NCBI GenBank assembly: GCA_021828475.1
Contig: JAJZIY010000017.1
Span: 1 to 52,763, forward strand
Direction: 5' to 3'
Origin: Actinomycetes bacterium
GTDB taxonomy: Bacteria; Actinomycetota; Acidimicrobiia; Acidimicrobiales; Palsa-688
DNA: 52,763 bases
The notes beneath the pieces were generated by a model, which did not search any database, was not told where the DNA came from, and saw only the letters and a program-made list of their open reading frames with translations. The translations under genes and the position numbers were made by a program. This document shows positions 8,207 to 16,660 of this stretch, one piece after another. The stretch's first letter is position 1; each line of letters opens with the position of its first letter.

Positions 8207-9022
8207 TCAGGCGTCTCGCTTCACGAACAGCGTGGCGCCCACCACCAGCGAGACCGCCGCATACAGGACCATGAGCAGCAATCCTACGGTAGGCGACAGG
8301 GGATGGACGATGCCGCCCGGCCCCTGGCGGACAGTGGACATCACCGAGTTGGTCAGGATCTGGGTGGGCACGTAGCGCAGGTCGGGCTCCGATATGGCGT
8401 GCATCACGAGGGGCAGGACGAACACGATGCCCACGAAGCACGCAATTGCGCCAGCGGTGCTGCGGAAGACGAGGCCGAAGCCGAACGACATGAGCGACAG
8501 CAGGGCGATGAACAGGCCGGTCATCAGCACGGCCCTCAGGGCTCCGGGTGACCCGAGGCCGGCCGAGGGGGCACCGCCGCCCGAGAGGATGGCCTGCCCC
8601 AGGAAGAAGGCGGCAAAGGCGAGGAGCTCGCAGAAGACGGTCATTGCCGTGGCCGTCACGGCGATCTTGGTGAGCAGCAGCATCGGCCGCCTGGGAGAGG
8701 CGCCCAGGGTGGTGCGGATGGTGCCGCTGGCGTACTCGCCGGTGATGAGCAGCGCCCCGAAGACGCCGCCCGTCAGAGCGGCCGGTATGAGCCCGATGAG
8801 GGAGATCTGGGTCGGGTCGAAGCCGAAGTAGTAGCCGGCGCCGTGGTGCAGGTTGGAATTGGCCACCAGCCCGGTCACGAGGAGGGCGGCGGCGACGGTC
8901 ACTGCGAGTGTGATGGCGCTGGACCGCAGCGTGAGCACCTTCAAGGCCTCGGACCTGGCCACGTGCTTGAAGCGGTAGTGGCCTGTCGGTGCGGACTGGA
9001 GAGCCTGGGTCGTCCGGGTCAC
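8207..9022 (-). CDS. ABC-2 type transporter permease
   Basis: A 271-residue integral membrane subunit with about six TM helices. The loop GEYASGTIRTTLGASPRRP between TM2 and TM3 is the coupling-helix motif typical of ABC-2 permeases of the bacitracin/lantibiotic (BcrB-like) class. It starts at GTG 9022, with AGGAG five bases upstream, eight bases after the ATPase stop, so it is the second gene of the operon. It would form the membrane pore with the adjacent ATPase as a homodimeric or 2+2 exporter. The two-component system immediately downstream suggests drug- or peptide-responsive expression. The substrate is not predictable. Confidence 0.9.
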   Translation of the reverse strand: MTRTTQALQSAPTGHYRFKHVARSEALKVLTLRSSAITLAVTVAAALLVTGLVANSNLHHGAGYYFGFDPTQISLIGLIPAALTGGVFGALLITGEYASGTIRTTLGASPRRPMLLLTKIAVTATAMTVFCELLAFAAFFLGQAILSGGGAPSAGLGSPGALRAVLMTGLFIALLSLMSFGFGLVFRSTAGAIACFVGIVFVLPLVMHAISEPDLRYVPTQILTNSVMSTVRQGPGGIVHPLSPTVGLLLMVLYAAVSLVVGATLFVKRDA

Positions 9023-9030
9023 TGTTGCTC

Positions 9031-9963
9031 CTACTCTGCGCCGGCGCCGGCGCCGGCCATGCTCGACGGGCGGTACTCCACCTCGTCCTGGGTCAGCTCC
9101 ATGAAGGCGTCCTCCAGGGAGACGGCGACGGGTGTCAGCTCGTGGACCCGCAACCCGTCGCGAGCGGCGATGTCGCCGATCTGGGGAGCCTCCATGCCCT
9201 CGATGGTGAGCGAACCCCCCTCGCCGTCTTCCAGCCTGGCGCCGGCGGCCGTCAGCGCCGAGGCGAACCGGGCCCGGTCAGGAGTGACCAGCTTGACCGC
9301 GCTACGCCCGCTCCTGGCCACGAAGTCAGCCACGCTGGTCTCGGCGATCAGCCTCCCGCGGCCGATGACGACGAGGCGGTCAGCGGTTAGGGACATCTCA
9401 CTTATCAGGTGGCTGGAGACGAACACGGTGCGGCCCTCGGCGGCCAGGCTGCGCAGGAAGTTGCGCACCCAGCGGATCCCTTCGGGGTCGAGGCCGTTGA
9501 CCGGCTCGTCGAAGAGCAGGACGGCCGGGTCGCCGAGGATGGCGGCGGCTATGCCCAGGCGTTGGCTCATGCCGAGCGAGAACTTCCCGGCCCGCTTGTT
9601 GGCCACGGAAGCCAGCCCCACCTGGTTGAGCACCTCGTCCACCCGCTTCATCGGGATGTCGTTGGTGAGCGCAAGCCAGCGCAGGTGGTTGCGGGCGGTG
9701 CGGGCCGGGTGGAAGGCCTTGGCGTCGAGCAGGCCACCAACCTCGCGCAGGGGCCAGGGCAGTTCCCGGAACGCCCTGCCGGCTATGAGCGCCGAGCCGG
9801 AGTCCGGGACGTCGAGGCCCATGATCATGCGCATCGTCGTCGATTTCCCGGACCCGTTCGGCCCGAGGAAACCTGTCACCAGGCCCGGCGGGACCTCGAA
9901 GGTCAGGTTGTCCACGGCCGGCGTGGTGCCGTAGCGCTTCGTCAGCGAATGTGCGGTGATCAT
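9031..9963 (-). CDS. ABC transporter ATP-binding protein (BcrA/DrrA-like)
   Basis: This cytoplasmic ATPase of about 310 residues has Walker A GPNGSGKST, signature FSLGMSQRLGIA and Walker B AVLLFDEPVNGLDPEG, with switch histidine VSSHLISE. The ~90-residue C-terminal extension ends in an Ala/Gly repeat (AGAGAGAE) and is typical of the DrrA/BcrA branch. ATG 9963 is preferred: a TAGCCT hexamer on the same strand eight bases upstream suggests a leaderless transcript, and the upstream TTG at 9972 would sit inside that hexamer. It is the first gene of ATPase-permease-kinase-regulator. The likely role is export of a hydrophobic or amphipathic antibiotic, or removal of such a compound from the membrane. 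Confidence 0.95.
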   Translation of the reverse strand: MITAHSLTKRYGTTPAVDNLTFEVPPGLVTGFLGPNGSGKSTTMRMIMGLDVPDSGSALIAGRAFRELPWPLREVGGLLDAKAFHPARTARNHLRWLALTNDIPMKRVDEVLNQVGLASVANKRAGKFSLGMSQRLGIAAAILGDPAVLLFDEPVNGLDPEGIRWVRNFLRSLAAEGRTVFVSSHLISEMSLTADRLVVIGRGRLIAETSVADFVARSGRSAVKLVTPDRARFASALTAAGARLEDGEGGSLTIEGMEAPQIGDIAARDGLRVHELTPVAVSLEDAFMELTQDEVEYRPSSMAGAGAGAE

Positions 9964-9971
9964 CGGTACCA

Positions 9972-9977
9972 AGGCTA
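9972..9977 (-). promoter_or_regulatory. Candidate -10 for leaderless ABC/two-component operon
   Basis: TAGCCT on the minus strand, eight bases before the ATG at 9963 and with no Shine-Dalgarno between, as expected for a transcript that starts at the initiation codon. Confidence 0.5.
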
Positions 9978-10106
9978 AGGCTCACGTGCCCCGGCGGGAA
10001 TACCGCCAGCGGGCGTCTCGGGGCTGGGGCCTGCACCAGGCGGAGGTGGGGTTGGCCCCAGCCGGCTGCGCCGGGCCGGCCCCAGCTGGGCGTCGCAGGC
10101 GCGGCG

Positions 10107-10112
10107 TAGGGT
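10107..10112 (+). promoter_or_regulatory. Candidate -10 for leaderless phospholipase D-like gene
   Basis: TAGGGT seven bases before GTG 10120, without a good ribosome binding site. Confidence 0.5.
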
Positions 10113-10119
10113 CGGTGCC

Positions 10120-11133
10120 GTGAAGAGGCCCTGGGTTGCGTGCGTGGCCGTGGCGGTGTCCACGGCTGCGCCCCTTGCGGTGGTACCCGCCGGACCGGCC
10201 CGGAGCGCACAGCTCGGCCCCCCCGCTGCGCTGCGGGTTTTCACGGAGCCTGCTGCGGGTTTCGGGCCCGTCTATTCGTTCATCCTGTCTGCCCGCCACT
10301 CGCTCGACATGACGATGTACGAGCTGGAGGATGCCAATGCAGAGCACGACTTGGCTGTGGACGCCGAGCGTGGCGTGGCGGTGCGGGTGCTCCTGGACAG
10401 GGCGTACTCGGGCAAGTGGGCCAACAGCCGGGCAGCGGGGGCTCTTGCGGCGGCGGGCGTGCACGTCGAGTGGGCACCCTCGTCCGTCATCGTGCACCAA
10501 AAGACGGTGGTGGTGGACAATTCGGCCGCACTCGTCATGACGGCCAACCTGACCAGCCGGTACTACGCCGGGACGGCCGATTTCATCATCGAGGACCGCC
10601 GCTCCGCCGATGTGGCTGTCATAGTGCGTGCGTTCGACGACGACTGGGCTGGGGACCTTGTGGAGAGCCCCTACCGGGTGCCGGTCAGAGGCCAGGTGGG
10701 TGACCTCGTTTTCTCTCCTGGCTCGGAGCAGGTCCTCCTCGGGCTCATCGCTTCGGCACGTTCCAGCGTCCAGACCTCGAGCGAGGAGATGGCGTCGGGC
10801 GCGGTGGAGAGCGCACTCGAGGCAGACGCCCGCCGCGGGGTCGACGTCGAGGTGCTCATGACGCAGGACTCGTCGTGGGGACCGGCCCTGCGGCGTCTCT
10901 CTTCCGCCGGAGCGCACGTGCGCCTCTATCCCTACTCGGACCGGGCGCTGTACATACATGCAAAGCTCACCCTGGTGGACGGCAAGCGGGCCTACGTCGG
11001 GTCGATCAACTATTCGACCAGTTCGATGGTTTACAACCGCGAACTCGGTGTCATCACTGCCGATCCGGCGGTCGTCGGGCCGGTTGCACACGCCTTCGCC
11101 CAGTGGTGGGCCGGCGCGCCTATCACTCTCTGA
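10120..11133 (+). CDS. Secreted phospholipase D-like protein (two HKD motifs)
   Basis: A 337-residue protein with an N-terminal signal sequence (KR followed by a hydrophobic run, cleavage probably after about residue 30, GPARSAQ). Two PLD phosphodiesterase motifs are complete. The first is VHQKTVVVD with H126, K128 and D133; the second is IHAKLTLVDGKRAYVGSINY with H280, K282 and D287. Both halves are needed for one active site. The family includes phospholipases, cardiolipin synthases and nucleases; a signal peptide and short length favour an exported phosphodiesterase acting on lipid or nucleic acid. GTG 10120 is the apparent leaderless start. The 3' end overlaps the convergent exporter gene by 11 bp. 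Confidence 0.9.
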   Translation: MKRPWVACVAVAVSTAAPLAVVPAGPARSAQLGPPAALRVFTEPAAGFGPVYSFILSARHSLDMTMYELEDANAEHDLAVDAERGVAVRVLLDRAYSGKWANSRAAGALAAAGVHVEWAPSSVIVHQKTVVVDNSAALVMTANLTSRYYAGTADFIIEDRRSADVAVIVRAFDDDWAGDLVESPYRVPVRGQVGDLVFSPGSEQVLLGLIASARSSVQTSSEEMASGAVESALEADARRGVDVEVLMTQDSSWGPALRRLSSAGAHVRLYPYSDRALYIHAKLTLVDGKRAYVGSINYSTSSMVYNRELGVITADPAVVGPVAHAFAQWWAGAPITL

Positions 11134-12643
11134 CCTCGACGAGCGCCGAGGGCGCCCGTTTTGTGCCGAGTACGACCAGGGCCACGACGAAGGCGAGGCC
11201 GGCTGCGGCCGCGCCGGATCGTATTGCCATGTCGAAGCCGTGGACGGTGGCCGAGGCGACCAAGGCTGCGCCCGGTCTGCCGTGTGCCTGAAAGGTGAAG
11301 TGGCGTAGCTGGTCCCTGGTCGACGTGGCCGCCACTGTCGCCAGCGCCGCCAGGCCAAGCGAGCCGCCGACCTGCTGGCTGGTATTGAGCAGGGCTGATG
11401 CCAGGCCCGATTGGTGACGCTCCACAGAGGAGACCGCGTTGAGGGTGAGCGGCACGAACGACAGGCCCATCCCCACGCCCACCACCACCAGCGGCCCGAG
11501 CACGTCGAAGTAGTTGGAGGAGGAGGTGAGCTCTGACGCCCACAGCAGCCCGAGGGCGATGAGCAGTGGCCCGACGGTGAGGAACCGCCGCGTCCCGTAG
11601 CGCCTGACAGCGTGCGAGACGCTCACGCCGGCAGCGGCCACGCTGACGGGTACCGGCAGGTAGGCCGCTCCGGCTACCACCGGGCTGTAGTGCAGCACTT
11701 CCTGTAGGTACTGGGTGAGGAAGTAGATGAGCGACAGCATGGCCGCCCCGATGAGCAGCATCATGGCGTAGCCGGCACCGCGGGCCCGGTGGCGCAGGAA
11801 CCCCAAGGGCAGCAACGGCCTCGGGCTGGACAGCTCGATCCCGACGAAGACCGAGAGAGCGAGCAGCGCTCCGGCGAACGACGCCAATGTGCCGGCATTG
11901 GCCCAGCCGGAGCCGGGTGCCCGCACAAGTGCGTAAACCAGGAGCGCCATGCCCCCGGAAACGCTCAGGGCGCCAGGGACATCGAGGCGCCCGCCGTCGC
12001 CGCGGTGGCCGGGGCCGTGGTCCGCGGTGAGGGCGGCCGGGGTCAGGGACAGCACCACCGCGGCGATGGGGACGTTGACGAAGAGCACCCAGCGCCACGA
12101 CGACACCTCCACCAGGGCACCGCCGAGCAGCAGCCCGAGCGCGCCGCCAGCGGCGGACATGGCTGCGTACACGGCCATGGCCCGGTTGCGCTCGGGCCCC
12201 TCGCCGAACGTGGCGGCTATGAGGGCCAGAGCAGTGGGGGACGCCACGGCGGCCCCGGCGCCCTGCACGGCGCGCGCCGCAATCAGCCAGGCCTGGTCGG
12301 TGGCCAGGCCGCCGGCAAGGGAGGCGGTGGCGAACAGGGCTATCCCGACGACGAACATCCTCCGGCGGCCGAAGAGGTCGCCGGTGCGCCCACCGAGCAG
12401 TAGCAGGCCGCCGAACACGAGCACGTAGGCATCGATGACCCAGGTCAGGTTGGCGGGGGAGAAGTGGAGCTCTCGCTGGACCGAGGGCAGGGCGATGTTG
12501 ACGATGGTCAGGTCCAGCATCACCATCAACTGGGCCGCTGCTATGACGACCAGGGCCAGACGGTGCTGGCCGGCCGGAGCACGTCCGGCCTGAGCGCTGT
12601 CAACCGTTCGGGTTGGCTGCTGTGATACCCGAGGGGCGCTCAC
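11123..12643 (-). CDS. DHA2 family MFS drug exporter (EmrB/QacA-like)
   Basis: This predicted 506-residue proton-driven exporter has 14 TM segments. It carries the MFS motif GRTGDLFGRRRMF after TM2 and the DHA2-type opening VMLDLTIVNIALPSVQREL. The 14-TM pattern with these motifs marks the QacA/EmrB branch, which handles lipophilic cations and other drugs. GTG 12643 overlaps the MarR stop codon (GTGA, four bases), so it is cotranscribed with and translationally coupled to the regulator. Expression is probably set by the palindrome at 13319-13338. The gene ends inside the last codons of the convergent phospholipase D-like gene. Confidence 0.93.
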   Translation of the reverse strand: MSAPRVSQQPTRTVDSAQAGRAPAGQHRLALVVIAAAQLMVMLDLTIVNIALPSVQRELHFSPANLTWVIDAYVLVFGGLLLLGGRTGDLFGRRRMFVVGIALFATASLAGGLATDQAWLIAARAVQGAGAAVASPTALALIAATFGEGPERNRAMAVYAAMSAAGGALGLLLGGALVEVSSWRWVLFVNVPIAAVVLSLTPAALTADHGPGHRGDGGRLDVPGALSVSGGMALLVYALVRAPGSGWANAGTLASFAGALLALSVFVGIELSSPRPLLPLGFLRHRARGAGYAMMLLIGAAMLSLIYFLTQYLQEVLHYSPVVAGAAYLPVPVSVAAAGVSVSHAVRRYGTRRFLTVGPLLIALGLLWASELTSSSNYFDVLGPLVVVGVGMGLSFVPLTLNAVSSVERHQSGLASALLNTSQQVGGSLGLAALATVAATSTRDQLRHFTFQAHGRPGAALVASATVHGFDMAIRSGAAAAGLAFVVALVVLGTKRAPSALVEVRE

Positions 12644-13266
12644 AGCGAGGCCCTCAGGCTCGGAGCCCGGCCCCTGGCGCGTGCCGCTTGGCCGCCGGCG
12701 CCACCGGCCGCCCCGTCGCCACCGGCCGCCCCGTTGCCGGTGCTGCGGCCGGCACCCTCGACTGTCGGGGCAGTGCCCTGGTTGTCCGCGTGCAGGAGCC
12801 CCTCCAAGGCGGCGAGGGCCTTCTCCAGCCCCGGGCGCAACTCCTGCCCGAGCACCTGGTCGATGCGTGCCTCCTGCCGGCGTACGAGAATTTCGACACG
12901 GTCCGCCAACTCCAGCCCCTTGGGGCTGAGCGTTAGCCGGCGGGGCCGGCGGTCGTCGCCTCTGTGGGCGCTGTGCAGCAAGCCCGCCGTCTCGAGGTCG
13001 TCGGCGCAGCGCTTGGCCCTCATGGGCTCGGTGCCGAGTGTGCGGGCCAGCGCCCGCAGCGAAAGGCCCGGCTGCCCGGCAATGGCGCGCAACAGGGCCG
13101 CCTGAGGCGGTGTCAGGCAGACCACGGCCAACTCCTGTGCCCACTGCGCCCTGAGGCCCCGGGTCAACCGGCTCAGGCGGAAGCCGGTGCCGGCCTCGAG
13201 TGGTAGTTGCTCACCCTGGCGGGCGGGAGCCCGCGGTCCAGCGGGTCCCGGGACGTCGTCTTCCAT
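12640..13266 (-). CDS. MarR family transcriptional regulator
   Basis: About 208 residues. The winged-helix core includes CLTPPQAALLRAIAGQPGLS, the recognition segment RALARTLGTEPMRAKRCADD, and the wing GDDRRPRRLTLSPKG. An Ala/Gly/Arg-rich tail of about 50 residues after the core (AAGGDGAAGGAGG) is longer than usual and probably disordered. I use ATG 13266. GTG 13272 and ATG 13284 are in frame, and GAGGAG at 13282-13277 could serve the first two. It is the first gene of a two-gene operon with the DHA2 exporter, a classic arrangement in which the regulator represses its own efflux pump. The inducer is unknown. Confidence 0.9.
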   Translation of the reverse strand: MEDDVPGPAGPRAPARQGEQLPLEAGTGFRLSRLTRGLRAQWAQELAVVCLTPPQAALLRAIAGQPGLSLRALARTLGTEPMRAKRCADDLETAGLLHSAHRGDDRRPRRLTLSPKGLELADRVEILVRRQEARIDQVLGQELRPGLEKALAALEGLLHADNQGTAPTVEGAGRSTGNGAAGGDGAAGGAGGQAARARGRAPSLRASL

Positions 13267-13318
13267 GCCCACACAACTCCTCATCGTGCCCACGCAGTCA
13301 TGGGCTCGGCCCTATACA

Positions 13319-13338
13319 ACTGTAGCGACCGCTACAGT
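13319..13338. promoter_or_regulatory. 20-bp palindromic operator upstream of MarR/exporter operon
   Basis: ACTGTAGCG and its exact complement CGCTACAGT flank a two-base centre, giving nine perfect base pairs per arm. The site lies 53 bp before the MarR start. Position and symmetry fit an autoregulatory operator. The sequence resembles some TetR sites too, but the adjacent regulator is MarR. Confidence 0.7.
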
Positions 13339-13398
13339 ATTCCGGCCGTTGCGAGCACGGCCCCGGCCCGGGCGGCGGTCCTGGGCCCAAGGCCGGCA

Positions 13399-13449
13399 GC
13401 ACTCCCGGGCGCGGCACTCCCGGGCGTAGCACTCGGGGCGTAGCACTCC
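13399..13449. repeat. GCACTC-rich tandem repeats
   Basis: Three to four imperfect copies of a 14-15-bp unit beginning GCACTC (GCACTCCCGGGCG twice, then GCACTCGGGGCG and a partial copy) lie head to tail in non-coding DNA. No function is apparent. Confidence 0.6.
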
Positions 13450-13741
13450 AGATGGGCTACGCGCGTACCTGGGGCTCGGTCGCGCGCCGACGGGCGCCGA
13501 GGACAGTGGTGCCGTCTGAGGCATGTGGAACGCTTTGTCTGTCATCTGCTGCACGCACGGACCTCGGCGAGCCGAATATCGCCTTGAAGTTTATGCGTTG
13601 CCGAGGTAGTGGATAAGACAACTGACCGCCCACGGTAAGGCTATTGCTGGATTCGTAGATGGCTCTGTGCAACGACATTGGCCGCTTTCGCTGGGACTTC
13701 TGGCCCTGCCCACTCATACTTCGGACGGCAAAGATTGACTA

Positions 13742-14659
13742 GTGGCCTGTCTCAGCCAGGTGGAGGGGGACATCGGAGCGGCTGGCGTTGTGCTACCTGC
13801 GCGCCGCCGTGTTGGGGCGACGACATATCTGCTGTTTGTTAAGCCGCATATCGTCGTTACGTTCGTCCTGGTTGGCATGGCAGGTAGCGTCATGGCCGGA
13901 GCTGGGCACGTCGCATTGGCCAAATTGCTGGCCGTGGCCGTCTCGGTCGCGCTGCTCGGGGCGGCAGCGGAGTGCTGGACCAACCTGATCGACCGGGGCA
14001 TCGACGCCGTGATGCCCCGGACATCGGGGCGCTCCCTGCCAACAGGGGCGGTTACGGTGCGCTCAGCGGCCGTTCTGGGCGCCTGCCTCAGCGTGGCCGG
14101 GTTCGCCGCCGCCTCTGCCTTGGGCGTCCTGCCGACCCTGTTCCTCGCCCTCGCCATGTTCGACAACGTCGTCGTCTACAGCGCGCTGACCAAGCGCTCC
14201 ACCCCATGGAGCGTCGTGCTCGGCTCGGCCGTGGGCCCGCTCACCCTGTACGCAGGGTACGCGGCGGTCAAGATCCCGATCGCCTCCTCGGCCCTGCTCG
14301 CCGGCCTGATGGTGGCGGCATGGGTGCCGGCCCACATCTGGGCCATCGGCGTCCGTTACCGGGCCGACTACGCCTCGGCATCGGTACCCATGGCCCCGGT
14401 CGTGTGGGGCCGGGCCCACCTGGCGCTGGTGTCGCTGTTGTCCGGCCTCGCCATGGGCGCCCTGGCGACAGGGGCGTTCCTGTCGCTGGGAGGGGCAGCC
14501 GGCGACTGGCTGGCGGCGGCGGTGGTGGCCCTCTCGGTGCTCGCCGTCCTGGGCTCGGCGGTGGTGCCGTGGCGTGAGCGACTCGCCGGGCCGCTCGTCA
14601 AACTGCTGACAGCCTACCTGTTGTTCGTATTGATCAGCCTGATCGGGCTGGCTGCGTGA
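13742..14659 (+). CDS. ctaB: Protoheme IX farnesyltransferase (heme O synthase)
   Basis: This UbiA-superfamily integral membrane prenyltransferase attaches a farnesyl chain to heme B to make heme O for terminal oxidases. The first aspartate-rich motif is NLIDRGIDAVMPRT followed by GRSLPTG, which is the CtaB/CyoE form. YSALTKRSTPWSVVLGSAVG and HIWAIGVRYRADYASASVPM match the second loop and the conserved HFWALA-DYxxAxVPM region. About eight to nine TM helices and 305 residues are normal. The start is uncertain: GTG 13742 has no ribosome binding site, and several in-frame GTGs follow within 70 bp. It precedes a polytopic membrane protein by 63 bp, probably in one operon. No classical oxidase subunits are in the window. 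Confidence 0.88.
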   Translation: MACLSQVEGDIGAAGVVLPARRRVGATTYLLFVKPHIVVTFVLVGMAGSVMAGAGHVALAKLLAVAVSVALLGAAAECWTNLIDRGIDAVMPRTSGRSLPTGAVTVRSAAVLGACLSVAGFAAASALGVLPTLFLALAMFDNVVVYSALTKRSTPWSVVLGSAVGPLTLYAGYAAVKIPIASSALLAGLMVAAWVPAHIWAIGVRYRADYASASVPMAPVVWGRAHLALVSLLSGLAMGALATGAFLSLGGAAGDWLAAAVVALSVLAVLGSAVVPWRERLAGPLVKLLTAYLLFVLISLIGLAA

Positions 14660-14722
14660 GCACTCGCCGCCCGCCCGTAACGGTGCCGTGTCGGGCACCA
14701 ACCCGAGGAGGAGGAACAGAAA

Positions 14723-16288
14723 ATGACTGAGGTCGTCCCGGTAGGGGCAGGACCTTCGCAGGGCGAAGCCGGGCCTGACGCAAGGGCAGCGCGCAACGGG
14801 CACGTCGGCCCCGGTTGGCTGGACGGGGCGATGGAGGCAGCCAATTTGGACGCGTTCTCGTCCACCATGGCCAGGTTGCTCTCAGGGTGGGTCGTGTTCG
14901 TCGGCGCCTTGAGCTTCTTGACCGTCCCATGGCTCAACGCCGTCAATGGCGGCGACCTGACTACGTCCATGGTCTGGTTTTACCACGCATTGATGCTGCC
15001 GGCCGCCCTGCTGTTCGTGATCCTGTGCACCCGTGTCTTCACCATCCACTCCTGGGTCCGTTACCTGGTGTCCCACAGCGCGCTGGTGGCGGTGTTCGAG
15101 GGCGCGGGCTTCCTCGTGCTCGGGTACGGGACGCTGCACCACGTCTCCTCCCTGACCAGCTTCGGCTACTGGATCATCATGCCCTGCACCCTCGAACTGT
15201 TCGCCGTGACGGTCGTGTTCGTCCTCGATCTCGCCTACGCTGCGTTCCGGCCACCCGCGGGAGAGACCATCACGGCCCGCAAGGCCGAGATCCACTGGGC
15301 GCTGTTCTTCTCGGGCGTGTCCGTGCTCACTTGGGTCGTGTTCGGCATAGCGGCCGCCGCGGACCAGGTCGGCCTCAGCTGGTCCTTCTGGGCTCAGGCG
15401 CAGAAGGAGCCGACCTCGGCACTGGTCGGTAACATAATCACCGCACACTCGCACGGGATGCTGCCTTCGTTCATGGCTGCCATCGTCTTCCTGGCTGCCG
15501 AGACGTTCGGGTACTCGTCGCTGGTCGGCCTGCGCAAGCAGTTGGCCAGAGTGGGCGTCGGCGTGATGCTGGCTGGGATCGCTCTTTACTCGGGTATCTA
15601 CACCGTGTCGGCGCTCGGCACCTTCGTGATCCCGGCGTGGTTCCCGTCGGGCTCGGGCGGCGCCAACGGCCTGGCAATGGACGACACGATGACGGGTCTC
15701 GTGGGCGTCGGCGCCCTCCTCGTAGCCGCCACCATGCTCCCCGAGTTGCGCGGAAGCTTGCGGCGTGTGGCTGAGACGGCGAGGCGGCGGTTCAACCCCG
15801 TCCGGGTCGGTGTCTACATGACCTACCTGATGGCGAGCGTGTCGATGTTCTTCTACGGCTACTACATCGAGATGCACGAGACCACGTTCGGGGCCGGCGC
15901 ACAGCCTGCGGCCCGCGCCGTCGGGGACAACATTTTCACCAGGACGCACCTGCTCCTGACGTTCGGCTCCCTGCCGATCATTGCTGTGTTCCTGCTGGGC
16001 GCGGAGTTGCTGGCGGACGATTCCCGCCTCAGCGTCGCCTTGCGGCAATGGATGGCGGGGATAGTGCTCGCAGGCATGATGCTGGCGACGATGGGCATGG
16101 GTGCCTGGATCTTCACCGAGCCTGTCCACTCCAAGGTCTACCACTTGGACAACGTTTGGGCTGCTCTGTACATCACAGGTCAGGCCCTGATCCTCCTGGG
16201 GGCGCTGGCAGAGCTCTTCGTGACTCGCCAGGCGCGACGGGCGGTGGGTGTCGCACCCGCGGAAACCGCCCGGGTGGCCGTCGGCTGA
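14723..16288 (+). CDS. Polytopic membrane protein with HxH motif, possible heme protein
   Basis: I do not recognise the family with confidence. This 521-residue protein has about 12 hydrophobic helices and a ~50-residue soluble N-terminus. Histidines lie at or near membrane edges: H88 (WFYHALMLP), H242 and H244 (AHSHGMLPSF), H385 and H409 (TRTHLLLTFG). Heme-copper oxidase subunit I also has about 12 TMs with a histidine in TM2 and an HxH. Here, however, the HxH falls near TM6 rather than TM10 and the HH copper pair of TM7 is missing. It is therefore not a standard oxidase. Placement right after heme O synthase with a very strong ribosome site (GAGGAGGAGGAA) supports a heme-linked role. A hairpin terminator follows. 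Confidence 0.85.
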   Translation: MTEVVPVGAGPSQGEAGPDARAARNGHVGPGWLDGAMEAANLDAFSSTMARLLSGWVVFVGALSFLTVPWLNAVNGGDLTTSMVWFYHALMLPAALLFVILCTRVFTIHSWVRYLVSHSALVAVFEGAGFLVLGYGTLHHVSSLTSFGYWIIMPCTLELFAVTVVFVLDLAYAAFRPPAGETITARKAEIHWALFFSGVSVLTWVVFGIAAAADQVGLSWSFWAQAQKEPTSALVGNIITAHSHGMLPSFMAAIVFLAAETFGYSSLVGLRKQLARVGVGVMLAGIALYSGIYTVSALGTFVIPAWFPSGSGGANGLAMDDTMTGLVGVGALLVAATMLPELRGSLRRVAETARRRFNPVRVGVYMTYLMASVSMFFYGYYIEMHETTFGAGAQPAARAVGDNIFTRTHLLLTFGSLPIIAVFLLGAELLADDSRLSVALRQWMAGIVLAGMMLATMGMGAWIFTEPVHSKVYHLDNVWAALYITGQALILLGALAELFVTRQARRAVGVAPAETARVAVG

Positions 16289-16660
16289 GCGCACCGGACT
16301 TCGACCCGGCCAGTCCCTGGTGCGCCGTCTCGGTGCCAGGGCCTGGCCGTGTGATGCGGTCAGCCCGGCCAGGCGTGGCAGCAGGGACCTCTTCTTGCGC
16401 CCGGGTCTCGTCCTGGCCAGCCGTGCACGTCGGCTCCTCGCTGAGCATGGTGCCGGCACCGCCCGGAGCGGCCTCCCACTGCACTCAGGGCGCAACCCGC
16501 TGTCCCCGGCCGGTCAGTGAGGCAGTGGGGCTGCCAGCCCGCTGAACTGCCGCGACGCCGCTTGCGCTCGGCGAGCCGGGCACCGAGACGTGCGCGCCAA
16601 CTCAGCGGCAGATATCGTCGCCCGAGTTGGGTGACCGATCGAGGGCATAGGAGACGGCTT
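16289..16660. other. Intergenic region with terminator and putative promoter
   Basis: About 370 bp without a gene. It begins with the strong hairpin at 16307-16349. A smaller GGCAG-TGGGG-CTGCC hairpin lies at 16521-16535. An AT-richer patch GATATCGT near 16609-16617 may be a -10 region for the arylsulfotransferase gene. I saw no riboswitch signature. Confidence 0.45.
16307..16349 (+). terminator. Hairpin terminator after the heme O synthase/membrane protein operon
   Basis: CGGCCAG-t-CCCTGG pairs with CCAGGG-c-CTGGCCG over 13 base pairs with one mismatch and a 15-nt loop, starting 18 bp after the stop codon at 16288. There is no T tract. Confidence 0.7.

Larger units (their letters stand above)
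13267..13741. other. Intergenic region between MarR operon and heme O synthase
   Basis: About 475 bp with no supportable gene. It contains the 20-bp palindrome (13319-13338), GC-rich tandem repeats (13399-13449) and a comparatively AT-rich 200-bp part toward the heme O synthase gene. CATACT at 13715-13720 is a possible -10 for that gene. Confidence 0.5.

Noticed and set aside
13457-13717. 86-codon open frame upstream of heme O synthase on the minus strand
   Set aside because: No ribosome site or family resemblance; lies in an AT-richer intergenic region where the promoter of the heme O synthase gene is expected.
14723-16288. Cytochrome c oxidase subunit I
   Set aside because: TM count and histidines are suggestive but the HxH is in the wrong helix and the TM7 His pair is missing; kept as unknown.
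16289-16660. Cobalamin or other riboswitch
   Set aside because: No conserved riboswitch core was found; the region is explained by hairpins and a promoter.
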